From positions 4,373,001 to 4,437,000 of the forward strand of contig NZ_LT827010.1 of the NCBI RefSeq assembly GCF_900119315.1: 64,000 bases of DNA. Reading direction: 5' to 3'. A model generated the notes under the pieces. The model did no database searches. It was not told where the DNA came from and worked only from the letters and a program-made list of their open reading frames with translations. Positions within the stretch are counted from its first letter, which is position 1. Each line of letters opens with the position of its first letter. A program made the translations under genes and the position numbers. Source of the stretch: Actinoplanes sp. SE50/110 (lineage in GTDB: Bacteria > Actinomycetota > Actinomycetes > Mycobacteriales > Micromonosporaceae). Below are positions 14,661-22,891 of the stretch, in pieces.

Positions 14661-17291
14661 ATGACCGCGACCTATCACGTGCTGACCGTGCCGGAGGCGC
14701 TGGAGGCGGAGAACGTCGACCAGCAGCGGGGCCTCAGTGGTGCGGAGGCCGACGCCCGCCGGCAGAAGTTCGGGCCGAACCGGTTCGCCGAGGCGAAGCG
14801 GGAACCCTGGTGGCGGTCCTTCGCCCGGCAGTACGCCGACCCGATGCAGCTGGTCCTGCTCTTCGCCGGCCTGGGCAGCCTCTACCCGCTGAAACAGTGG
14901 GGGACCGGCGTGCTGCTGCTGGCGCTGACCCTGCTCAACGCCGCGCTCGGCCTGCACCAGGAGGGCAAGGCCGCGGCGGCGATCGACGCGCTGCAGAAGA
15001 TGATGATCGTCAAGGCCCGGGTGCGCCGCGACGGGACGCTGATCGAGGTGCCGGCAGAGGACCTGGTACCCGGCGACGTGGTGCAGCTGGAGGCCGGCGA
15101 CGTGGTGCCGGCCGACGGGCGGCTGCTGCGCGCGGCCACCCTGGAGATCGACGAGTCGGCGCTGACCGGCGAGAGCCTGCCGGTCGCCAAGAACGTGGAA
15201 CCGCTGGCCGAGGCGGACGTGGCGCTCGGCGACCGGTCCGACATGGCGTACATGAACACCAACGTGACCCGGGGAGCCGGGGAACTGCTGGTCACCGCGA
15301 CCGGGATGGGCACCGAGGTCGGCCGGATCTCCAAGATGCTGGCCACCGACAAGGGCGCCGACACCCCGCTGACCCGGCAGTTGGCCAAGCTGACCAACCA
15401 GATCCTGATCATCTCGGGGATCGCGCTGCTCGCCTCGGTGCTGATCAACCTGGCCCGGGGCAACGAGTTCACCGTGGTGTTCACCGCGGCGGTGGCGTTC
15501 GCGGTGTCGGCCATCCCGACCGGTCTGCCGGCCGTGGTCACCACCATCCTGTCGCAGGGCACCCAGCTGCTGGCCAAGGCGAACGCGATCGTGAAACGGC
15601 TGCGGTCGACCGAGACGCTGGGTTCCACCTCGGCGATCAACTCGGACAAGACCGGGACGCTGACCCTGAACCAGATGACCGCGATCGAGATGGTCATCCC
15701 GGGGCGGCGGTACGTGGTGTCCGGCAGCGGTTACTCCACACAGGGCTCGATCAAACGGGTGGCCGGGGAGCCGGACACGCCACTGGAGGAGTTCCTGCTG
15801 CCGATGATCCTGGCCTCCGACGCGGTGGTGACCGACGGGTCGATGATCGGGGATCCGACCGAGGGTGCGCTGGTCGTGCTGGCGGAGAAGGGTGGGCTCG
15901 ACGCTCAGGCCACCCGGGAGAGGTATCCGCGGATCGCCGAACTGCCGTTCGACGCCGCGTACAAGCTGATGGCCACATTCCACGAGATGTCGGGAAAGAT
16001 CCGGTGTTATGTGAAAGGCGCGCCGGATCAGCTGCTCGCCCGCAGCAATGTCACGCCCGACCAGCGCGAACGCTACACGGCCGAGAACGATCGCCTGGCC
16101 CGGCAGGGGCTGCGGGTGATGGCCACCGCCTACCGGGACTTCGACAGGCTCGGTGACGACCTGCTGGAGAGCCTGCAGGACCTGACCCCGCTCGCCCTGG
16201 TCGGCATCGTGGACCCGCCCCGGCCGCAGGCCAGGGACGCGATCGAGCAGGCGCACGCGGCCGGCATCGAGGTCCGCATGATCACCGGCGACCACGCGGT
16301 GACCGCCGCCGCCATCGCCGGCAGGCTCGGCATCCGCGGCCGCGCGATCACCGGCGCCGAGTTCGCCGCGATGAGCGACGAGGAGGCCGACCGGGAGATC
16401 GGCGGCATCGGGGTGATCGCCCGGGTCACCCCGGAACACAAGGTGCGCCTGGTCGAGGTGCTCCGGCGTAGGGGCCACATCGTCGCGATGACCGGCGACG
16501 GCGTCAACGACGCGCCGGCGCTGAAGAAGGCCGACATCGGCATCGCGATGGGGATCACCGGCACCGAGGTGAGCAAGGAAGCCGCCGCGATGATCCTCAC
16601 CGACGACGACTTCGCCACCATCGTCAAGGCCGTCGCGCTGGGCCGCGCCCTGTACGCCAACCTGAAGAAGTACATCTTCTTCCAGATGGGCACCCTGGTC
16701 GGGATGATCATCACGTTCCTGGTGGCGAGCATCGGCAACATCGCCGCCGGCGTGCCGTTCGTGCCACTGCAGACCCTGTGGCTGAACTTCACCACCCAGA
16801 TCTTCCAGTCGGTCGGCCTCGGCTACGGCAAGGCCGAGGCGGACATCATGAGTCACCCGCCGCGCCGCTCCGACGAGCCGCTGCTCAGCCGCGCCGCACT
16901 GGGCTGGCTCGGCATCCTCGGCCTGATCATGGGCGCGGTGACCCTGGTGGTGATCGGCTGGGCGGACCACGGCCACGACGTCGACTATGCCCGCACCATG
17001 GGGCTGACCGCGTTCTCCATCGCCAACCTGGCCTTCTCGCTGACCGTGCGCAGCGACATCCGCTCGGTGTTCAGTCTGGAGACCTTCGGCGACAAACGCT
17101 TCGTGGTCACCACCGGCCTGTCCGCCGCCGCGATCGTGCTGGCCACCGAGTTCGGCCTGTTCCAGAAGATCCTGCACACCAGCAGCCTGGGCGTCCGGCA
17201 CTGGCTGATCTGCCTGCTCGCCGGCGTCGTCGTGGTGATCCCCACCGAGATCCGCAAGGCGGTGCTGCGCCGCCGGAACGGGAGCGCGTGA
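14661..17291 (+). CDS. P2-like cation-transporting P-type ATPase of unknown ion
   Basis: 876 residues. It has the N-terminal cation-ATPase domain, the TGES actuator loop (ESALTGESLPVAK), the phosphorylation site DKTGT with Asp329, the ATP site KGAPDQL and hinge GDGVNDAPALKKADIGIAMG. The overall layout is SERCA-like, but the ion-site residues differ: PEGLP in helix 4 is PTGLP, and NLVTDG in helix 6 is NFTTQ, removing two acidic calcium ligands. So it is not a standard Ca2+ pump; the ion is unknown. Downstream genes overlap (TGATG), forming one operon. Confidence 0.85.
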   Translation: MTATYHVLTVPEALEAENVDQQRGLSGAEADARRQKFGPNRFAEAKREPWWRSFARQYADPMQLVLLFAGLGSLYPLKQWGTGVLLLALTLLNAALGLHQEGKAAAAIDALQKMMIVKARVRRDGTLIEVPAEDLVPGDVVQLEAGDVVPADGRLLRAATLEIDESALTGESLPVAKNVEPLAEADVALGDRSDMAYMNTNVTRGAGELLVTATGMGTEVGRISKMLATDKGADTPLTRQLAKLTNQILIISGIALLASVLINLARGNEFTVVFTAAVAFAVSAIPTGLPAVVTTILSQGTQLLAKANAIVKRLRSTETLGSTSAINSDKTGTLTLNQMTAIEMVIPGRRYVVSGSGYSTQGSIKRVAGEPDTPLEEFLLPMILASDAVVTDGSMIGDPTEGALVVLAEKGGLDAQATRERYPRIAELPFDAAYKLMATFHEMSGKIRCYVKGAPDQLLARSNVTPDQRERYTAENDRLARQGLRVMATAYRDFDRLGDDLLESLQDLTPLALVGIVDPPRPQARDAIEQAHAAGIEVRMITGDHAVTAAAIAGRLGIRGRAITGAEFAAMSDEEADREIGGIGVIARVTPEHKVRLVEVLRRRGHIVAMTGDGVNDAPALKKADIGIAMGITGTEVSKEAAAMILTDDDFATIVKAVALGRALYANLKKYIFFQMGTLVGMIITFLVASIGNIAAGVPFVPLQTLWLNFTTQIFQSVGLGYGKAEADIMSHPPRRSDEPLLSRAALGWLGILGLIMGAVTLVVIGWADHGHDVDYARTMGLTAFSIANLAFSLTVRSDIRSVFSLETFGDKRFVVTTGLSAAAIVLATEFGLFQKILHTSSLGVRHWLICLLAGVVVVIPTEIRKAVLRRRNGSA

Positions 17292-17728
17292 TGTACCTGA
17301 TGGATATCGCGATCGGCGCCGCGTTCCGCGCCGGCGAGAAGAGCGCCGACACGATCGGGACGCTGCGGTCCCGGCTCGACAAGGAGAGCCTGCGAACGGC
17401 GTCCGAGCTCTGGGCACGATGGACCCTGCTCGCCGAGCGGGGTGCCGCCGAACGCGAACGCGGCAGGCGCGGCGCGCAGCGGGCCGTCGACGCCGCCGTC
17501 GAACGCCTGGTCCACTCCGAGGTGGTCGGCCGGGTCGTCGACGCCCAGCTGGAACGGGTGCTGACCCTGCTGGAGAACGAGCCGGACCGGATCCGCGCGC
17601 TGATCCGCGGACAGCGGGAGAGCATCGTCGGCGAGGCGGTCGGCCGGGTGCGGGCCGGCGCGGCCGCCGGGGACATCGCCGTCGACCGGCTCACCCTGCG
17701 GATGTCGCGGCGCGGCGAGACCGCATGA
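17291..17728 (+). CDS. Hypothetical helical protein in the ATPase operon
   Basis: 145 residues, starting at the ATG whose A is the last base of the ATPase stop (TGATG). Mostly charged amphipathic helices (ERERGRRGAQRAVDAAVERL, LERVLTLLENEPDRIRALIRG). No signal peptide, no membrane helix and no recognised domain. It overlaps the RDD gene by 4 bp. Tight coupling on both sides suggests it works with the pump or the RDD protein. Confidence 0.65.
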   Translation: MYLMDIAIGAAFRAGEKSADTIGTLRSRLDKESLRTASELWARWTLLAERGAAERERGRRGAQRAVDAAVERLVHSEVVGRVVDAQLERVLTLLENEPDRIRALIRGQRESIVGEAVGRVRAGAAAGDIAVDRLTLRMSRRGETA

Positions 17729-18141
17729 CCGGGTACGCCGGGCTGGTCAGCCGGACCTTGGCGTACCTGATCGACACCGTCGCCGTCGCGGCGCTGACCG
17801 GGGCCGGGGTGATCGCCCTCGGGGTGGTCGCCTCGGTGGTCGGCTCCGAGGCGCGCGACCTCGCGCGTTTCGTCCTGTCGTCCTATCTGGTGTTCCTGCC
17901 CACCCTGCTGGCCCTCTACTGCGCCCTGTTCTGGGGTCTGGCCGGGCGGACCCCCGGGATGGCCCTGCTCGGCGTCCGGGTGGTCCGGGCCGACGGCGCC
18001 CCGGTGCGCTGGCCGGCCGCCCTGGTCCGCGCGCTGCTGCTGGCGTACTTCCCGATCGGCGCGCTGTGGCTGATCGTGGACCGCCGGCACCAGGGCCTGC
18101 CCGACAAGATCGCCATGACCGCCGTCGTCCGGGAGGGATGA
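17725..18141 (+). CDS. RDD-family membrane protein
   Basis: 138 residues from the ATG at 17725. N-terminal RTLAYLIDTVAVAALTGAGV carries the Arg and Asp of the RDD signature. There are three membrane helices, and a conserved GRTPGMALLGVRVVRADG loop. RDD proteins are small membrane proteins, some linked to Na+(Li+)/H+ exchange. It sits between overlapping neighbours in the ATPase operon, consistent with an ion-homeostasis role (inference). Confidence 0.85.
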   Translation: MTGYAGLVSRTLAYLIDTVAVAALTGAGVIALGVVASVVGSEARDLARFVLSSYLVFLPTLLALYCALFWGLAGRTPGMALLGVRVVRADGAPVRWPAALVRALLLAYFPIGALWLIVDRRHQGLPDKIAMTAVVREG

Positions 18142-19187
18142 GGCCCGTGCTCACCATCGGTGTCGAAGAGGAGTTCCTGCTGCTCACCGCGGACGGTGCG
18201 GTGTCGCCGACGGCCGCCGCGGCGGTCCGCCACGCGCGGCTGCCCGAGCAGATCAAACCTGAATACATGGCCTACCAGCTGGAGACCAGCACCCGGGTCT
18301 GCGAGACCCTGGACGAGCTGCGCCGCGACCTGACCCGGCTGCGGCTGATCGCCGCCGACGCCGCCGAACGCGACGGCGCGCTGCTGGTCGCGACCGGCTC
18401 GGCGCCGCTGGACGGCGGCCCCCGGCAGGCGCTCACCGACGATGCACGCTACCGGGACCTGGCCCGCCGGTTCCCGGACGCGACCGCGGCGGGCGGCACC
18501 TGCGGCTGCCACGTGCACGTCGGGGTGCCCGACCGGGAGCTGGCCACCGCGGTGCTCACCCGGCTGCGGCCCTGGCTGGGCGCGCTGCTGTCGCTCGCGG
18601 TCAACTCGCCGTACTCGGGCGCCGCCGACACCGGCTGGGCCAGCTCCCGCTACCCGGCCCAGCTGCGCTGGCCGACCTGCCGGCCGCCCGGGGTGTGGCC
18701 CAGCGCCGACCGGTACGACGCCGCGGTGCGCGACCACGTCGACGCCGGCATGGCGACCGACGCGGCGAGCGTGTACTTCTGGGCCCGGCTTTCGCCCCGC
18801 TACCCGACCATCGAGGTGCGCATCGGTGACACCGGGCTGGACGTGGCCGACTCGGTGCTGCTCGCCGGGGTGGTCCGGGCGCTGGTCGCGGCGCTGCTCG
18901 ACGACGTGCGGCGGGGCGAGAAGATCGTGCCGGTGGCGTCGGCCCGGGTGGAGGCGGACCTGGAGCTGGCCGCCCGGGGACGGCTCGGGCACGGGCGGCG
19001 GCTGCTCGAGAAGATCACGCCCTACCTGGCCGGCGATGTGGGGGAGGTGTACGCCGGGTTCGAGCGGCTGCGCCGGGAGGGCACCGGGGCGGACCGGCAG
19101 CGGCGGCTGTGGGCCCGGCACTCCGGTGGCGCCGGGTTCGTCCGGTGGCTCGCGCACGCGACCACGCCGCTGGCCGTGGCGTACTGA
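18138..19187 (+). CDS. YbdK-type carboxylate-amine ligase (GCS2 family)
   Basis: 349 residues from the ATG at 18138, overlapping the RDD stop. The family signature TIGVEEEFLLL is at the N-terminus, then KPEYMAYQLETSTRVCETLDELRRDL (Glu ligands), CGCHVHVGVPD and a substrate loop. These enzymes ligate an amino acid to gamma-glutamate or other carboxylates with ATP; weak glutamate-cysteine ligase activity is known in the family. Last gene of the operon; a strong hairpin follows. A role in low-molecular-weight thiol or gamma-glutamyl peptide synthesis is possible. Confidence 0.85.
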   Translation: MRPVLTIGVEEEFLLLTADGAVSPTAAAAVRHARLPEQIKPEYMAYQLETSTRVCETLDELRRDLTRLRLIAADAAERDGALLVATGSAPLDGGPRQALTDDARYRDLARRFPDATAAGGTCGCHVHVGVPDRELATAVLTRLRPWLGALLSLAVNSPYSGAADTGWASSRYPAQLRWPTCRPPGVWPSADRYDAAVRDHVDAGMATDAASVYFWARLSPRYPTIEVRIGDTGLDVADSVLLAGVVRALVAALLDDVRRGEKIVPVASARVEADLELAARGRLGHGRRLLEKITPYLAGDVGEVYAGFERLRREGTGADRQRRLWARHSGGAGFVRWLAHATTPLAVAY

Positions 19188-19194
19188 CGTAAGG

Positions 19195-19229
19195 AAAAGG
19201 AGCCGGTCGGATCACCGACCGGCCCTTTT
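19195..19229. terminator. Bidirectional intrinsic terminator
   Basis: Stem GCCGGTCGG (19202-19210) / CCGACCGGC (19215-19223), loop ATCA, flanked by AAAAGG and CCTTTT, so it can stop transcription from both sides. It separates the 14192-19187 operon from the convergent 20642-19261 operon. Confidence 0.85.
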
Positions 19230-19260
19230 GCGCACGCTTACCGTTCAGGAATTGAGAAGT

Positions 19261-19536
19261 TCAGGAATGGAGAATGCGGGACTTCTGCACCTCGACCTCG
19301 GCGTCGGTGAGCAGGCCCTCGGCTTTCAGGTCGGCCAGCCGGCGCAGCTGGTCCAGCTTCGCCGTCATCGGATCCTCCTGGTCGACCGGCTCCTGCTCCT
19401 GCTCGGCCAGATACTGGTCCTCGGCGTCGTGCCGCGCCCAGCGACCCTGCTGGCGGCGCGACACCCGGTTGGAGACGGCGGTCGCCGTGCCGGCGATCAC
19501 CGCGGTGCGGGCGATTCCCCTGAGCAGTCCGGGCAT
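19261..19536 (-). CDS. SHOCT-domain small protein
   Basis: 91 residues from the ATG at 19536. N-terminal half: a basic, weakly hydrophobic segment (LLRGIARTAVIAGTATAVSNRVSRRQ) common in actinobacterial SHOCT proteins. C-terminal half: the SHOCT helix pair, ITAKLDQLRRLADLKAEGLLTDAEVEVQKSRIL-like, giving oligomerisation. Last gene of the R17-driven operon starting at 20642; gap of 4 bp from the DUF6325 gene. Exact role unknown. Confidence 0.85.
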   Translation of the reverse strand: MPGLLRGIARTAVIAGTATAVSNRVSRRQQGRWARHDAEDQYLAEQEQEPVDQEDPMTAKLDQLRRLADLKAEGLLTDAEVEVQKSRILHS

Positions 19537-19540
19537 CGGG

Positions 19541-19990
19541 TCACCGCCCGCCGGCCGGGGCGGCAGCCGCCTCGGTCGCGTCCAGCGCGGCCAGCAGCTC
19601 CTGGATCGGGATCCGCCCGCCGGCGACCAGCTGCGCACCCGACTCGCGCAGCTCCCGGGCCAGCGGCGCGGCCCACAGGTTCTCGTAGACCAGCAGGGCC
19701 GCCGCGGCACCCGGTTGCAGAATCTGCCCGGCTTCGCGCAGATCGTCGCCGCCGAGCATGCCCGACGCCGCGCCGTGGAACGCCCCCAGCCCGTTGAGCT
19801 GCAGCTCCCGTCCGTCCAGGGCGACCACCGTGCCGTCCGGCGACTTGCGCACGAACAGCAGGTCCAGCACCCGGATCACCCGCCGGTCGACCAGGTCGAG
19901 CAGCATCGGCAGCGCACGGCCGCGCAGGCCGCCCTTCGGGAACTCGATGCAGAGGTAGTCGACCGGTCCCATCTCGTCCAGCCCGCTCAT
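19541..19990 (-). CDS. DUF6325-family protein
   Basis: 149 residues. Characteristic start (MGPVDYLCIEFPKGG), then a VIRVLDLLFVRKSPDG strand and a C-terminal LLVYENLWAAPLARELRESG. The family is a ferredoxin-like double domain of unknown role, frequent next to SHOCT genes. Two more copies are in this window (20226 and 51088). The start codon overlaps the stop of the small membrane protein gene (TGATG). Confidence 0.8.
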   Translation of the reverse strand: MSGLDEMGPVDYLCIEFPKGGLRGRALPMLLDLVDRRVIRVLDLLFVRKSPDGTVVALDGRELQLNGLGAFHGAASGMLGGDDLREAGQILQPGAAAALLVYENLWAAPLARELRESGAQLVAGGRIPIQELLAALDATEAAAAPAGGR

Positions 19991-20217
19991 CAGGCGCTCA
20001 CCGGCTCGAGTCGAGGGCTCGGCGCGGGCTGCGCGGTGGCCGCGGCGGTACGCCGCTGCGTCACCAGGATGTCCACCCCGAGCCCGATCAGCGCGCCGCC
20101 GGCGGCCGCGAACAGCGGCACCACCACCAGCATCCCGTACCCGGGCCGGACCGGCCGGCCCAGCAACACGTCGTACGCGTCGGCGGCCCGCCGCCGCGCG
20201 ATCTGTCTCCTGGTCAT
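19990..20217 (-). CDS. Small single-helix membrane protein
   Basis: 75 residues from the ATG at 20217. Basic start (MTRRQIARRRAADAYDVL), one strong membrane helix (residues about 28-51) and a Pro/Ala-rich tail. It lies inside the R17-driven operon, 8 bp after the first DUF6325 gene and overlapping the second. No family recognised. Confidence 0.65.
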   Translation of the reverse strand: MTRRQIARRRAADAYDVLLGRPVRPGYGMLVVVPLFAAAGGALIGLGVDILVTQRRTAAATAQPAPSPRLEPVSA

Positions 20218-20225
20218 GCTTCTCC

Positions 20226-20642
20226 TCACCTCGTGCTGGTCAGCACTCGTCCGTGGCCGGGCGCACCGGGGATGTGGTTGAGCGCCACGATGGTGCCGCG
20301 GGACGCGGCGACCCGGCCGGCCAGGTCGTTCACCCACCGGTGCTCCAGGAGCACGGCGAGCACGTCGGTCTCGTGGTCGGCGAGACGCGCCACCTCCTCG
20401 ACGTCGGTCGCGGTGATCAGCCCGGTCGCCAGCCGGGCCCAGGCGAGATCCCCGGAAAGCCCGGGCAGCTCGCAGAGCTCGACGGTGCACGCCACGCCCG
20501 CGGCGTCGGCGCGCACCACCAGCACGTCGACGATCCGCATCTCGCCGGCCCGGGTGAGCCGGTCCAGGGTCGTCAGCACGCCGTCGTTGAGCCGATCCGC
20601 CGGAAAGGACATGATCATGAGTTCGAGCGGGCCCAATGCCAT
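20226..20642 (-). CDS. DUF6325-family protein, first gene of the operon
   Basis: 138 residues from the ATG at 20642. N-terminal MALGPLELMIMSFPADRL and the strand MRIVDVLVVRADAAG match DUF6325. The start choice is supported by the promoter: the R17 box centre is 43 bp upstream and the -10-like CAGGGT ends 7 bases before the ATG, so the message would be leaderless. Downstream genes follow with gaps or overlaps below 10 bp. Confidence 0.8.
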   Translation of the reverse strand: MALGPLELMIMSFPADRLNDGVLTTLDRLTRAGEMRIVDVLVVRADAAGVACTVELCELPGLSGDLAWARLATGLITATDVEEVARLADHETDVLAVLLEHRWVNDLAGRVAASRGTIVALNHIPGAPGHGRVLTSTR

Positions 20643-20676
20643 GCGCCCACCCTGCGGCACCGGGCCCGGCCGGGCT

Positions 20677-20693
20677 TCATCCGCGCAGGGTGA
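20677..20693 (-). promoter_or_regulatory. R17 box for the DUF6325-SHOCT operon
   Basis: TCATCC-GCGCA-GGGTGA, a perfect match. On the minus strand a -10-like CAGGGT occupies 20654-20649, placing the predicted start at the ATG (20642). It lies 38 bp centre to centre from the divergent box at 20715-20731. Confidence 0.8.
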
Positions 20694-20714
20694 AACCCCG
20701 GGCTTCGGGACCGT

Positions 20715-20731
20715 TCACCCCTGCCGGATGA
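20715..20731 (+). promoter_or_regulatory. R17 box for the membrane protein gene at 20767
   Basis: TCACCC-CTGCC-GGATGA, a perfect match. A -10-like GACCGT is at 20755-20760, exactly 7 bases before the GTG at 20767, predicting a leaderless message and supporting that GTG over the in-frame ATG at 20728, which lies in the box. Confidence 0.8.
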
Positions 20732-20766
20732 GGTGCCGGACCGCCCCGGTCAGAGACCGTCGCCGG

Positions 20767-22146
20767 GTGTCCAGCTCACCGGTGACCGCTGAGGCGGAGG
20801 AACTGGCCCGGCTACGGGCCGAGGTGGCGTCGCTGCGCGCCCGGCTGGCCGAGCGGCCGCCCCCGCAGCGCCAGCCCGGGTGGCAACGGCGCACGCTGCG
20901 CCGCACGACCGCCGCGGTGCTCGCGGCGATCGCCGCGTTCGCGCTGGTCACCAGCGTGGTCGGGCTGTGGGCGGCGACCACCACGCTGAACACCGAACGG
21001 TGGGTCGCGACCGTCGCGCCGCTGCCTCAGGACCCGCAGGTGTCGGCGGCGGTCGCCGAATACGCCAGCAGCCAGCTGTTCGAGGTGCTCGACGTGGAGC
21101 ATCGGCTGCGCACCGTGCTGCCGCAACAGGCCGCGTTCGTGGCCGGCCCGATCACCGGGCAGATCCGCGACCAGGTCCGCAAGATCATCGGCAACGTGCT
21201 GCGCAGCGGCCGGTTCCAGCCGATCTGGATCGACCTCAACCGCCGGGTCCACCAGCGGATGCTCGCCGTCCTCGACGGCCGCAGCGACGTGCTGGCCGCG
21301 CGCCACGACCGGATCGACATCGACCTGCTGCCCCTGATCAACCAGGGCCTGCGCGAGGTCGGGGACGAACTGCCCACCCTGTTCGGCAAGCAGATCACGC
21401 TGCCCGACCTGAGCAGCGGCGCCATCCCGGACAACCTGCGCCAGCGGGTCGAGGACCAGCTCGGGGTCAGCCTGCCCGCGAACTTCGCGCAGTTCACGGT
21501 GTACGACGCGGGCCGGCTCTGGGCCGCCCAGCAGGCCGTCGCCACCGCCGAACGCGACTTGGCGCTGTTCGTCGGCGCCACCGTCGTGCTGCTGATCGCG
21601 GCGTATGCGGTCTCCCCGGGCCGCCGGCGCACCACCCTGCAACTCGGCCTGTGGCTGGTGGTCGCCGCGGTCGCGGTCACCGCGATCCTGCGCGCCGTCC
21701 GCCGGGAGATCCTCGCCCAGGTGCCGGCCGGCACCTACCGCGACGGGGCGGCCGCCGCGATCACCAGCGTGTTCAGCCTGCTACGGGAACGCGGCACCCA
21801 GCTCATCGTGATCGGGACGGTGCTGGCGGTGCTCGCCTATCTGGCCGGCCCCGGACGCCTGCCCCGCTGGCTGCGCACCCAGGTGGTGCGCGGCGCCCGT
21901 GGCATCGGCGTCGGCAGCGTCCGGCTGGTGGGTCACGCACCGTCCTGGATCGCCGCCCATCGGGACCCGGTGCGCATCGCCGGCATGGTGGTGGCCGCCA
22001 TCCTGACGCTGATCCTGTCGTCCTGGACGGCGCTGCTGGTGATCGTGGTCCTGCTGGCGGCGTACGAGGTGGCGGTCACCCTGATCGCCCGCGCGGTCGC
22101 CCCGAAGGGGCAGTGGGCGGATCGGGCGCCGAGCCAGGCGCGGTAG
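20767..22146 (+). CDS. Large membrane protein with extracytoplasmic domain
   Basis: 459 residues from the GTG at 20767 (a second GTG at 20782 is possible). A short coiled coil (AEELARLRAEVASLRARLAE) precedes helix 1 (residues about 45-70). An extracytoplasmic region of about 200 residues follows (LNTERWVATVAPLPQDPQVS), then four to five helices grouped as pairs (about 265-310, 340-365, 400-440). This resembles actinobacterial hypothetical integral membrane proteins; no enzyme motif seen. Promoter geometry predicts a leaderless transcript. Confidence 0.75.
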   Translation: MSSSPVTAEAEELARLRAEVASLRARLAERPPPQRQPGWQRRTLRRTTAAVLAAIAAFALVTSVVGLWAATTTLNTERWVATVAPLPQDPQVSAAVAEYASSQLFEVLDVEHRLRTVLPQQAAFVAGPITGQIRDQVRKIIGNVLRSGRFQPIWIDLNRRVHQRMLAVLDGRSDVLAARHDRIDIDLLPLINQGLREVGDELPTLFGKQITLPDLSSGAIPDNLRQRVEDQLGVSLPANFAQFTVYDAGRLWAAQQAVATAERDLALFVGATVVLLIAAYAVSPGRRRTTLQLGLWLVVAAVAVTAILRAVRREILAQVPAGTYRDGAAAAITSVFSLLRERGTQLIVIGTVLAVLAYLAGPGRLPRWLRTQVVRGARGIGVGSVRLVGHAPSWIAAHRDPVRIAGMVVAAILTLILSSWTALLVIVVLLAAYEVAVTLIARAVAPKGQWADRAPSQAR

Positions 22147-22319
22147 CGGCGCAGGGCCCGGCCCTGCAGCGCGGTCTCGGCGGCGAGCGCGACCCGGGGA
22201 TCGACGCGGGCCGGCCGGCGGGTCACGCTGCCGGTGGAGTCGGACGAGCAGGTCGCCGGTCGCGTCCGCGCCGCCCTGGCCGCGATTCGCGCCGCCGGCA
22301 CCGGCCGTGCCGGGTCACT

Positions 22320-22862
22320 ATGATCACCGGGGTGAATGCGGAAGCACCCGGATGGCTGGTCGAGCTGTTGCGCCGGCACACCGTCTTCGACGAGATGCTG
22401 ATGTCGGCCTGGCTGGACAAGGACCCGCCGGAGCGGGCGGTGATCTTCGGCAAGGACGCCCATCTCGGCGGGCCGGCCGGTTGGCTGTCCATGGTGCTGG
22501 CAGACGGGGATTACTCACTGCGGCTCAGCGGCCCCGACCGGCCACGGCTGCACGAGGAGCTCAACGAGGACGAGTTCGACGCTGCCGACGACGAGGACAC
22601 CCGGCCGCTGTTCGTCAGTGTGGCCGGCACAGTGATGAGCACGTACTTCCCGGTGCGCTGCCGGAGCGTGACCCTGTTTCTCAGCGCCGAGTCCGAACTG
22701 GAGAACGGCGTGGCGCGCGCCGTGCTGTTCGACCTGTCCACCGGGCCGCTGTTCATCGACCCGTTCCACCTGGACGGCATCCGCCTGGCCGGCGCGGCCG
22801 AGGCGGACGCCCTGCGCACCGGGGACCCCGGGATCACCGTGCTGGAGATCCCGGTCGGCTGA
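22320..22862 (+). CDS. Hypothetical acidic cytoplasmic protein
   Basis: 180 residues from the ATG at 22320; a GTG at 22332 is an alternative. Acidic, with no membrane helices: ELNEDEFDAADDEDTRPLF in the middle and VLFDLSTGPLFIDPFHLDGI near the end. No domain recognised. It is 173 bp after the membrane protein gene with no R17 box, and converges on the WD40 gene across a hairpin. Confidence 0.65.
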   Translation: MITGVNAEAPGWLVELLRRHTVFDEMLMSAWLDKDPPERAVIFGKDAHLGGPAGWLSMVLADGDYSLRLSGPDRPRLHEELNEDEFDAADDEDTRPLFVSVAGTVMSTYFPVRCRSVTLFLSAESELENGVARAVLFDLSTGPLFIDPFHLDGIRLAGAAEADALRTGDPGITVLEIPVG

Positions 22863-22866
22863 TCGG

Positions 22867-22888
22867 CCCGGTGCGGCCGGGCACCGGG
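22867..22888. terminator. Hairpin between convergent genes
   Basis: CCCGGTGC (22867-22874) / GCACCGGG (22881-22888), with a GC-rich 6-base loop, in the 29-bp gap between convergent stop codons. Likely a shared terminator without a T-tract. Confidence 0.55.
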
Positions 22889-22891
22889 TGG

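Noticed and set aside
14556-17417. 953-codon open frame antisense to the P-type ATPase; similar long antisense frames at 31987-34770, 34957-37890 and 27829-30354
   Set aside because: They mirror well-supported genes on the other strand, have His/Arg/Gly/Pro-rich low-quality sequence and no domains. This is the usual effect of high third-position GC.
22147-22319. Open stretch with a protein-like tail (VTLPVESDEQVAGRVRAALA) between the membrane protein gene and the 22320 gene
   Set aside because: No start codon with a ribosome site and too short to support. It might be a gene remnant.
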